Shown here: piece by piece, positions 1-11,356 of the stretch
Layout: each line of letters starts with the position of its first letter
Numbering within the stretch: the first letter of the stretch is position 1
NCBI GenBank assembly: GCA_033782935.1
Contig: JAWQEG010002479.1
Location: 62,001 to 126,000, forward strand
DNA: 64,000 nt
Direction: 5' to 3'
Origin: Petrolisthes cinctipes
Taxonomy: Eukaryota > Arthropoda > Malacostraca > Decapoda > Porcellanidae
The notes under the pieces: generated by a model
The model's input: the letters and a program-made list of their open reading frames with translations, nothing else
Databases searched by the model: none
Told to the model about the DNA's origin: nothing
Position numbers and translations under genes: made by a program

Positions 1-420
1 CAGAAAAGATAATGAAAGAAAAAATAATTTCTAAGATAGCTTATTTTTCATAACTGATGAATTTGGCAAACAGAAACTTATTATTTTTATAAGCAGGACT
101 AGCATCAGGCCTATGGGAGCTTATGTCACTCATAGGAAAGTATAGTTGTGGTATAAAGAGGTATGGCAAACAGAAAATAAAATATTGGCAGTGATTATTA
201 CAAGAGCAAAAGATACTGCAGTAAAGAAGTAATTGTAGTAATGGAAACAGTAAAGTATTACATCTGTTAAGGCCTACAACTAAAGACTTATCAAAAGTTA
301 TTCTTAGAATAATAAAAAATAGCACCAGGCTAGTGAAGCCTTATAACAGAATAACAAAAAATGAATACAGATTATACACCATTATAGAAATTTTATTATT
401 TGTTGTACAAATATCCATTA
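1..420. repeat. 420 bp direct repeat, copy 1
   Basis: This stretch recurs at 607-1026 in the same orientation with only two substitutions seen by eye (near 183 and near 337). The copies are 606 bp apart. Copy 1 begins at the window edge, so the true unit may extend to the left. The short frames inside it show no protein family and are not called as genes. Confidence 0.9.
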
Positions 421-606
421 CGACTGATTTATTCAATATGTAATAAATAATAGGCTACTTGTAATGCCTTTCCCACCACAACGTCCCTCCCACACCGCCA
501 AGTTATTTCCCACTTTATCACCTTCAACACCTTGTCACTCAGAAAGCATGGGAGTGATAACCACTGCAGACATTATAGTAATGATAATAATAGAGGTGGG
601 ACTATT

Positions 607-1026
607 CAGAAAAGATAATGAAAGAAAAAATAATTTCTAAGATAGCTTATTTTTCATAACTGATGAATTTGGCAAACAGAAACTTATTATTTTTATAAGC
701 AGGACTAGCATCAGGCCTATGGGAGCTTATGTCACTCATAGGAAAGTATAGTTGTGGTATAAAGAGGTATGGCAAACAGAAAATAAAACATTGGCAGTGA
801 TTATTACAAGAGCAAAAGATACTGCAGTAAAGAAGTAATTGTAGTAATGGAAACAGTAAAGTATTACATCTGTTAAGGCCTACAACTAAAGACTTATCAA
901 AAGTTATTCTTAGAATAATAAAAAATAGCACCAGGCTAATGAAGCCTTATAACAGAATAACAAAAAATGAATACAGATTATACACCATTATAGAAATTTT
1001 ATTATTTGTTGTACAAATATCCATTA
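607..1026. repeat. 420 bp direct repeat, copy 2
   Basis: Second copy of the 1-420 unit, about 99.5 percent identical. Similarity stops sharply after ATATCCATTA at 1026. The 186 bp spacer between the copies (421-606) is not repeated within the window. It is either a recent segmental duplication or an assembly duplication. Confidence 0.9.
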
Positions 1027-2212
1027 CTTATATAACACTAATAATTAAATAATTTTCACTGTTGCACAATTTACAATATACAGTAATTATCATTTGTCCT
1101 TTTATAACTCTCTCTGGGTGGGTGGGTGAATAAGGCCCTACAGGACACACAGGTGCTACCGTCTACGTGGTGGCCACACAAGGATCACACCACAGAGCTA
1201 AAAACCACACGCACTTGTCACACCGTAGCACGGAGCCGCTGTAGTGGGGACTTGAAGGTGAAGAAAACCCACAATGGTAGACAAAAGTTATATTACCAAA
1301 CAGTTTCGGCAACGACTTTCGTCCTCTTCAGTAGTGAATAGTCAATGGAAGACTTGTGTGAGACAGTGAGACTGAGTAGAGTCGTCCTATTAGATTGTTC
1401 TATATCACAAATTTTACAAGCATATAAATATACTGTACACCATATAAATATATTACACTGGTAAATAATAATAAAAAAAAGTACCAATCATATAATTTAT
1501 TGCCTGGCATTACGACGAAATAAACAAAGGCCACGGGCGCCAGTAGATTGTGAACAAAAACGACTTCACAGAATAACTGGATAAGTAAGCTCCAGCCTCC
1601 AAATAGCATAATAAATTAATAATACATTTACAACATAATATTATAATGTCTCGTATCATACTCAAACAGCTGTCTTGGCTCAAGTTAGCTGGGTTTTGTG
1701 TCTGGCGCCAAACCGTATTGAGTTGCCAGTAACCATCGAGTAGCTAAACCTGTTATCCACATTTTAAAGAAATTTCTTTAAGTGAAAAGTTGAAAACATT
1801 CCATGATGCCGACGGCACTGTACCTAATAATTATAACGAACTGCTCATGATGTCGGCGGCAGTGTATGGGGTTAAAAAAACATTCTGCCCTAGCACAGTC
1901 TTCCTTGTTCCTCTTTTTCATTTCTCCGTTCACTTAAGATTGATTAATAACTTTGTTAGATAAATGTAAACTAAAAATAATACAACTGAATCATGGTGTC
2001 GTGAAAAACTTAATATGAACGGTGATGTGAGGGCAGGAGTGCTATTACAACTCAGTTTTCAATTTCATCCTACGGTACGATATGTTTGGTAGTCAGGCAG
2101 AATGGCAGATAAGATTAGTATAAGTATATAGTGGTAGTATTTATTATTACGAGTCTATGAGTAAGAGAGTAAAGTAGTCTGCGGTAGATATTCTTTCTCA
2201 AAGGTTATCATT
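1027..2212 (+). other. Upstream region and 5' leader of the ALDH gene
   Basis: No coding exon is recognised here. The region should hold the promoter and 5' UTR of the aldehyde dehydrogenase gene, but I see no convincing TATA box or initiator. An in-frame TAA at 2162-2164 with no ATG between it and 2213 closes the reading frame on the 5' side. A near-duplicate motif of about 18 bp (GATGCCGACGGCACTGTA and a variant) occurs at about 1804 and about 1849. Confidence 0.5.
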
Positions 2213-2341
2213 ATGTTGCGTTCCGCCCTGAGCCAATCTAGTATCCTAAGATTGGGACTGAAACTGAATGTACCCTCAGCTGCATTTTCCAGCCCTGCCA
2301 TACCTCAACCAATAACCAGTCCAGAGGTGCCATATACTGGG
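2213..2341 (+). CDS. ALDH2: ALDH exon 1: start codon and mitochondrial presequence
   Basis: It encodes residues 1-43: a basic, serine-rich presequence followed by the start of the mature N-terminus ([14 protein letters not shown]). The ATG at 2213 is the first in frame after the stop at 2162. The donor at 2342 reads GTCAGT, phase 0, and joins to exon 2 as PYTG-VFINN, the expected family sequence. Confidence 0.88.
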
Positions 2342-5300
2342 GTCAGTATTATCAACACATTGCTTTATATTATACCGGTATTAATTCAGGACTAATTATT
2401 TTTGTATTTTATAACATAATTATATGACTCAAAATTATTGTATTTTTTGGGTGAAACTCATCGATCAATTATTTCAAAATTTGTCTTATATTAATGGATA
2501 GTTTGGATCGTCTTGGAGTAACCTTATTTAATTCCTTTTGGTATTTATTGAAAGAGTTACCTTTTTGTAGCAGTGTTGCCAGATCCAGCTAGGCCCCAGG
2601 ATTTTGGGTAAATATTGAATGAATTACCGTTATTGCTTACGGTTTTTCTACCTTCATTACCCACTTATTGAGACCATTCTAAGACTATTTAATTCTATGG
2701 CATTTTCTCCGCAACTGCTCCATTTCAAAGATAGGGCATATTCAAATGGGGCATTTTGAAATTAGTTTGACCTTACCTTACCTAACCTAGACTGCATCGG
2801 ACTACCGGGACCTAACCTGGGCAAACTACCGGGAAATAATCGTGATAAAGTACAATAAATGACAGGGGCAAAATAATGGGACCCAGCCGGATCTGGCAAC
2901 ACTGCTGCAAAACGGTAATTCTTTCAATAAATACCGGATTTTGCCCCGGTCATTTCCTGTACTCTACCACGGTTACTTCCCGGTAGTTTGCCCAGGTTAG
3001 GTCCCGGTAGTTTGCCCAAGTTAGGTCCCTGTAGTCTGCTGTGGTCTAGGTTAGGTTAGTTAAGGTCAGGTAAGGTCATGCTAATTTCATAATGCCCCAA
3101 TTGAATATGACTTATCTTGGAAATGGGGCATTTGCGGAGGAAATGCCATAGAAGAAAATAGTCTTAGAATGGTCTAAATAAGTGGGTAATGAAGGTAGAA
3201 AAAACGTACACAATAACGGTAATTCTTTCAATATTTACCTTGCTTTTTATCGGTTAATTGTCGAAAATGGTAATTCTGAAGAATAGTTCCACCTGGAGTT
3301 TTACAACTTTTGGTAAATTTACAGAAATACTGGGTTCACTATATTGTATATTTTAGTATCATTACCCACTGTTTTGGACCATTCTAACACACTTTTCATC
3401 TATGGTGTTTCGGTAAATATTGAAAGAATTACCGTTATTGCATACGGTTTTTCTACCTTCATTACCCACTAATTTAGACCATTCTAAGACTTTTTAGGTA
3501 TTTATTGAAAGAATTACCATTTTGTAGCAGTGTTGCCAGATCCGGCTCGGTCCCAGTACTTTGCCCCGGTCATTTCCTGTACTTTACCACGGTTATTTCC
3601 CGTTAGTTTGCCCAGGTTAGGTCCCGGTAGTCTGATGCGGTCTAGGTTAGGTTAGGTTAGGTAAGGTAAGGTCAGGTTAATTTCAAACTACCAGGATATA
3701 ACCGGTGTAAACTATCATAAAGTGACCGGGACAAATCCCCCGGACCTAGCCGGATGTGGTAACACTGAGCGATCCTAGCCAAAAACACAGTACTTCTGTA
3801 ATAATACCCAACTTTTTAATAATTTTCATGCATAATTTTGGGTGTCTATTTATTTTTTTAGAAAATTATTGTGAGGAAAGAACTTTCAACATGACCTGAC
3901 CCAACCTAATTTAATTGGTATTTATTGAAAGAATTGCCATTTTGTAACAGTGTTGCCAGATCCGGCTAGGTCCCAGTATTTTGCCCCGGTCATTTCCTGC
4001 ACTTTACCATGGTTATTTACCGGTAGTTTGCCCAGGTTAGGTCCTTGGAGTTTGCCTAGGTTAGGTCCCAGTAGTCTGCTGTGGTCTAGGTTAGGTCAGG
4101 CTAATTTCAATATGCCCTATCTTGGAAATGGGGCATTTGCGGAGGAAATGCCATAGAAGAAAATAGTCTTAAAATGGTCCAAATAAGTGAGTAATGAAGG
4201 TAGAAAAACCATATGCGATAACGGCAATTCTTTCAATATTTACCATTTAGGTAGGCTTTACATAACCCAACATGACCTAACTTAACAAACCTAGTACTCA
4301 GCCATAATTTGGAATGGCACAACCTCTGGGGTTAGGTTAGGCCAGGTTTAGGCAGGTTAGGTCAAGGTAAAAGCATTTTCCTCATAATGATTTAGTAAAA
4401 TTTTAATAGAACATTAAAGAATACACATGAAAATATACAAAAAGTTTTGGTAAATATTGAATGAATTACCGTTATTGGGTACAGTTTTTCTACCTTCATT
4501 ACCCACTTATTTAGACCATTCTAAGACTATTTTCTTCTATGGCATTTTCTCCGCAAATGCCCCATTTCCAAGATAGGGTATATTCAAATGGCACATTTTG
4601 AAATTAGCCTGACCTTACCTGACCTGACCTAACCTAACCTAACCTAGACCGCATCAGACTACCGGGACCTAACCTGGGCAAACTACCGGGAAATAACCGT
4701 GGTAAAGTACAGAAAATGACCGGGCCAGAGTACTGGGACCTAGCCGGATCTGGCTACACTGCTACAAAACGGTAATTCTTTCAATAAATACCAAAGTTTT
4801 AAACTTCAGGTGGAACTGTTTTTCAGAAATACCTTTGAGATGACTTATTTTCTCACCATTGCCTTCTCATCCTTCCCTTACAATCTTGGTGGAAGAGCTT
4901 GGAAATTAGCATACAGTATTTGGTTTTGATTTTATGAGGAGCCTTAAATGGCAACGATTAAAAACTCGAGCCAAGTTTTGTATAACTATACAGACCTGTC
5001 CTGTCCTAACCTGAACCTATCCTTCGGTCAGGGTATAAATTTATGTAACTTATTACTGTGGAAGTATGCAATAGTGATAATTAAAGCCTTCATGATACTG
5101 TTCTGCATAAAGGAAAGTACTGTACAATATATGTTTTGTTTGATGTTTCTCATTAAATACTGCATGACGAAGTGTGATTCCTGATATCGTTTTTGGACCT
5201 GAGGTTTGTATCCACCATGGTATGCCGGAGGGTATGGCCCCTGGTAGGGCCATTCTTTAGTTGGGTATAATGACATGCCAGTGCTAGGCCACAAAAATTA

Positions 5301-8300
5301 TAAATATTGAAAAAATTACCATTATTGCGTATGGTTTTTCTACCTTCATTACCCACTTATTTACACCATTCTAAGACTGTTTTCTTCTACGTAATTTCCT
5401 CCGCAAATGCCCCATTTCCAAGATTTGAAATTAGCCTGACCAAACCTAGACCACAGCAGACTACCGGGACCTAATCTGGGCAAACTACCGGGAAATAACC
5501 GTGGTAAAGTACTGGGACATAGCCGGATCTGGTAACACCGCTACAAAACGGCAATTCTTTCTATAAATACCACAAAAATTTGAACCACAAAGGATACAGT
5601 CATGAGATACACCAACCACGAAGTTAAAATGCCCGCGGTGTCGGCATTTGTTGACGGCAGTACAGACTGTGGGTAACTACCATTATTATAGTACCAAAGC
5701 CTTCGACAAAGTCCCTCACCAAAGACTACTACACAAATTAGAATTCTATGGCATACAGGGACAACTTCTTCACTGGATTAGAACGTTCTTGACTACCAGA
5801 AAGCAACGTGTAGTTCTTGACGGTAGTCAGTCTCCATCTGTTCCTGTGACCTCTGGGGTACCCCAGGGCACTGTCCTGGGTCCCCTTCTCTTCCTTTCAT
5901 ACATTAATGACCTCCCACTTTCACTTTCCTCTACCACTAGACTCTTTGCAGACGATAGCTTAGTTTACAGACCAATTAAAGATAGGAATGACTGCCTTCG
6001 ACTACAGGACGACCTAACTGCACTTGAAGACTGGGAAGTCAAGTGGCAGATGACATTTAGACCAGACAAATGCCATCACATCCGTTTTACCCGTGCCCAT
6101 GATGTCATTCCATATATATACCAATTACACAACACCAACCTCAACACAGTCACTTCCCACAAATACTTGGGCGTCCACATCTCAGCGGACATGAGGTGGA
6201 ACACACACATAGGTAGCGTCAGGGCTAAAGCTAGTAGGGTCCTGGGGTTCTTGCGCAGGAACCTCAGCAGGTGTAACACAGACACCAAAATTATTGCATA
6301 CAACACTTTCGTTCGGCCACATTTAGATTATTGCGACACCGTCTGGGACCCACACACTTACAATAATATCAATAAATTAGAGTCCATACAAAACAAGACT
6401 GCAAGATGGGCCAGACGTGATTACAGACACACTACATCAGTCACTTTGCTTAAACAAGACACAAAACTAGACCCATTAGTAACACGAAGACAGATACACA
6501 GACAACAGATGATATACAAAATCACAAACAAGTTAGTTGACATAGACAAAGACACATATCTACACCCTACAAGTATACGATCCACTAGAGGCAGCCACAA
6601 CTTAAAATACCATACATACCAGACAAGCACTGATATATTTAGGCACTCATTCTTTCCCCGCAGCATCCAAGAGTGGAATCATCTCCCATCTCACGTAGTT
6701 AATAGCCCCACTCTTGACACGTTTAGAAATAGGATCACCAATCATTACCTCCCCAATCCTAATCCTCAACCCACAGTCCCTGACCCAATCCACCCTTATC
6801 CTAACCCTCTTCCTAATCCTGCCCTGGATCCCTAAATCCCCCGCACAACCCCCGCATATTATGCCGCCCATGAGCGGCCCTCTGCGGGACCCTAAAACTT
6901 GAACTTGATAACTGCGAGTGTCGGCATTTGTCAACAGATGCATTTTTAAATATGCGCACCCTCTGACAAACTTGTTTAGGCTCACATCAGAGGGTGTGTG
7001 CGTGTGCCCTAGACCCAGAGAGGATTTATATATTTTCAGCACTAGGCTTTTGCGATAATTACCATACATGTACGTAAAATCGACAGTGACGCTATATTTC
7101 ATATTGTTTTGTTAAGAAATGTGATTCGAACACGTTTTATAATGAAAAAAATACTTAAAATTGCCAAGAGAGGGTAAAAGTGAATTTTGAGTTGCGGTCA
7201 TTCTGAGCTGGCTACCCATCCTACAAAATGTCCATTAAGTCTTCATTAGTACATCAAGAGACAACTGTAGGTTTGTACTTCAATATCATCTATTAGTTAT
7301 TCTTGTAGCATAAATAGTTTACACACTATTAAGGTCCAGTCACACTTATCCGTGCCGTGTCAGTGCCGCATCCACTCAGTGTCAGTGATATCAGTGACGC
7401 ATCGGTGATGTCTGTCCACCTGCTAGCCTGTACTACCATAGTACCATTGGTTGATAGGAGAAAGGCAGCAGCATCTTGACAGACATGGTGTCTATTATTT
7501 ATATGATGCTATTGTTTCAAATTTTAAACTGGTAGCAATTAGGTGTAGTGTGAATTTTCACTATATAGGTATTTGTGAATAAAGCTCCCTTTTCTTAGGA
7601 GGCTAATGATGAGGGTGTGATTGAATCCTGCCATACTTTGGTGTAGAATTTATCAATTATCTTAAAGACCCTGTAATAGACTAATCGTGTATGAAAATAG
7701 GGTCCTTTACTTTTATAGTGAGCTCGAGATGCCACCTGGTGGCCGTCCTGGAACTAGTATAAAAATTAAACATGCGGACTTTCAAATATAGGTATATTTC
7801 TTATATATTTTTCATTGCTATTTATAATTCACATATTTTTTTCATAGCTACTGATTCATCCTGCCCATGCCACGAAACAAGCTCCTTCCTTCCATATAAG
7901 TGGTGTTGCGTAGCAATATTTGAAGGACTCATTTACCTCCAATTTCTGACTACATTACAGGGTCCTTTAACATATATTTCGAGTGAATGGCGTTCGTTCG
8001 GTTGTCTCTGTATGCATCCTTCCCATGACGAAAATCGAAATCCTGACTGACGTCTGATGAACCTGATTAATATACGTGTAGCCTACACAAACTTGTTTAG
8101 ATGCCGGGGACCGGTAGCGAGAGTATTGTGTAATAATATATATTTGCTAAAAGTGATGTATGTATTTAGTTATCGGTATATTGTATATGTCAATGCCGGA
8201 AATTTGCTCTTAGGCAACTGTGGTGGTACAGTCTTGGACATAAATTTCAATACACTCAAACAAATTGCTGTCTAATGAGTTCACATTCTTATATTATGAT

Positions 8301-11300
8301 GTTATTATTTTATGTAGTTAGTTGCTGCTTGTAGTATATTAGAAGATGCTGTTTAACTTATTTATTGGCAAGTTTCTCAGCTAACGAACAGAGGGAAGTT
8401 GTCAAACACTTGTGCGAGTCACTTCATTGCAGAAGATTATTGTACGCAACTGTACCTTGCCCTCCTGAAGGTCGTTGAGTACGGTTACATGCATGTGTTG
8501 CTAAGGCGAGGCCCTGAATTGCCAGTTGTTTGGTTTCGCAAGCTATGATAAAAGGATGAATATGCATTTATTGTACCGTTACATTGCCATTATAGTAGCA
8601 TAGATTGGTGGCAGTATAGTATACTAATTAATAAGCTTTTGTATGTACAATATTACAAAGAACAACGAGTCACATTCAAGGTTATCGCTAAGCAACATCT
8701 TGATTATTTTGATGTTTCGTGACTTTGGAGATCACTTCAGGAGATAATAGGGAATGAGACGAGTGAGAATTACCAAGTACTGAAAGTAGGGGCAAAACGA
8801 TGACAAGGGAGCTCGCTAACTAGAATAAAGGAATGTGGTGAACAAGGTTAAGACCTTGGTGGTGAACAGGAAGTCACGTACAACAGTCGGCAAAAAAAGT
8901 TTCGTTACCATCCTTTTAACAGTGTGATGTAATGTTGGTAGGCCTGACTGGTGAGTCAGGTGTGGCGCGAGCATGGAGGTAGTATAGGTGGAGTCGCCAT
9001 GGCTCATTAATCCAGGGGAGTAAAGTGAAGCCGCCGAACTGTCATTTTCGGCGCCTTCAATATGGCGGACACCAAGATATGTTTCAGTAAAAGTGGACTT
9101 CTGACATGACATACAAAGGTATGTGCCATCTTGAAGGCGCCGGAAATGACAGATTGGTGGTTTCACAAATCAGGTCCTACTGGCGCCTCCACCTATACTA
9201 CCTCCATGGGCGCGAGTGTCATATATACCTCCGTCACCCTCCCAGACCCCTCGGTGTCTAATGGTCAGGCAAGTAGGGATGACGTACTTTTACCCAGTGC
9301 TACTTTTTCTGGGTATTTCAAGGTTATTCTTGTTCTAAAATACTAAAACGTATTTCTTTATGTTCAATGATGAATAGTTAAATAGTAATAGTTCTTGAAC
9401 ACTCAAAATTTAATTTAAAATCAGTTACACTTTTGATATAATACGAAAGGGAATGTCTTCTGTTCAGTTGTCATTGCCGCGGCCCGCGAGGCACAGCTGC
9501 TCAGACGGCGGAGTACCAACCCTGCCGCGTTTATCGATGTTAAAATTAACGTAGGGGTGGTAACGAAACTTTTTTTGCCGACTGTACGTGCATATTAGTT
9601 CTGGTGGCTTTCATAATTCATATAATTGTGTGTACCACGGTCTAGAATTTCTAGATGTATCTAGACTGGTGTGTAGGCCTACATCATGGATTCTTTTATC
9701 ACACACACTTGGTTGAAAGGAACGGATATATTCGATGAAATGAAGGGTTTAAGCGGATTAAAACCATTGAAACCAATGGAGCCAGATGAAATTTCGGGAT
9801 GGATTGTGAACTATGAAAATATGTAGAGACGAGCTACAGTAGTCAGATTAATTAATGGAATTCTGTAGTCACTGCTCGTTGAAAGATGGAAAAGTACTAA
9901 GTACCAATAATGGAAAAGAGCAACCACAATATAATTCCATAAAGATGGGATAAAGAAAATTAATTAAACGGTAGACATATTACAGCCTCTAGTGAGATTG
10001 AGAAAATCTGTGTAAAAGCAATAATTTCTTTCAATTAATGGAATACATAGTAGGAAAAGAACTTTTAACTTAGATAGTGTGGTTGTAGAAATGGAAAACC
10101 TTGTGTTACAAACATGTTAGAATTTTACTCTAGTAATTATAGTACTGTAGGCTACAGTATAGAAAAGGATGAGTAGACTGTATTTTCTTGGTTGTAAAAA
10201 AATCTTTTGACAAAGTTCCACATAAGAGACTATCGGCACTACGGAAGTTGCAGTATATAGGAGGCTTGAAAGGAAACTGATCAAATGGGTGGAGGACTAC
10301 TTAGCAGATAAAAATATGAAAACAGTCCTTAGAGATGGAGAATTAGAATAGAAAGGTTTTCAGTGAAATCCATAATGAATTTTTATTTAAACCCCTGACA
10401 CACTGGCAAGCAATGCAACTGAAAGATCTGACTCCTCATATGAGTGACTATAAGCAAAATTATTTTTCTATGATGGGTTGTGGTTTACAACATTTGTAAA
10501 AATAATTCTCATGATTTGAAGTCTGATGAATGATAAAAGATTTATAATAATTATATGGTCATAGGCTGTGTATAGCTTATGGTAAAGTTTTGTTATTTAT
10601 TCTGGTATTATGTTAATGGCTATGTTTACATTAATTATGAGTATTAATAGTGTCTGTTTTTCAGGTGTTCATCAACAATGAGTTCCACAAAGCTGAAAGT
10701 GGGCGACAGTTTCCCACTGTTAACCCTACCACGGGAGAAGTTATCACTATGGTGGAGGAGGGAGATAAGGTAAGTAGCCTACTCAAGCTAATGGACTTGT
10801 GTAAGTAATGTTACGAGAGAGGAAAATGAGATTGACCATATGACTATCAAGAATAAATACTTAGTTAAAGCAAGAAATATTAATAATTACCACTTGCAAC
10901 AATTCAGGTTCTATATTACTTGGTGTGTAGCCAAACGAGGTAAAAACAATGGTATTAACACTAAGTAGTAGGACAAACACAATACAATCGATTAAAATTA
11001 AATCAGGTATTCCCGTACTGTACCACAGAGAATAAATTACTCACTCAACACTTGATAAATGATGCACAGAAAAAGTAATACTAGTATGCAAAGACTGCGA
11101 GTTTAGGGGGTCACACAGCACACAGTAAGGAAGAGAACTGGTAATTCACACTAAGAAATGACACAGTAATAATAATAATAATAATAATCACACAATATTA
11201 CTAATCAATTACACTACTGATAATGATAATTCACTTAATTACACTGTAATTATAATGATGAGACCACTTAAATACACTGCAATTATAATGATGAGACTTC

Positions 11301-11321
11301 CCTTAATTACACTGCAGTTAT

Positions 11322-11356
<35 letters not shown>

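Noticed and set aside
41..325. 94-residue open frame found twice (also 647-931)
   Set aside because: It exists twice only because the DNA is duplicated; the translation is low-complexity, with no family resemblance or conserved splice context.
3640..3690. TTAGG-type runs (also 4620-4650) resembling arthropod telomere repeats
   Set aside because: They are short, interrupted, and occupy the same internal position in every copy of the 8-bp-TSD MITE, so they belong to that element and not to a telomere.
7340..7420. CAGTCACACTTATCCGTGCC and following CAGTG-rich words considered as another transposon end
   Set aside because: Resembles Harbinger-type termini, but no matching second end could be found nearby.
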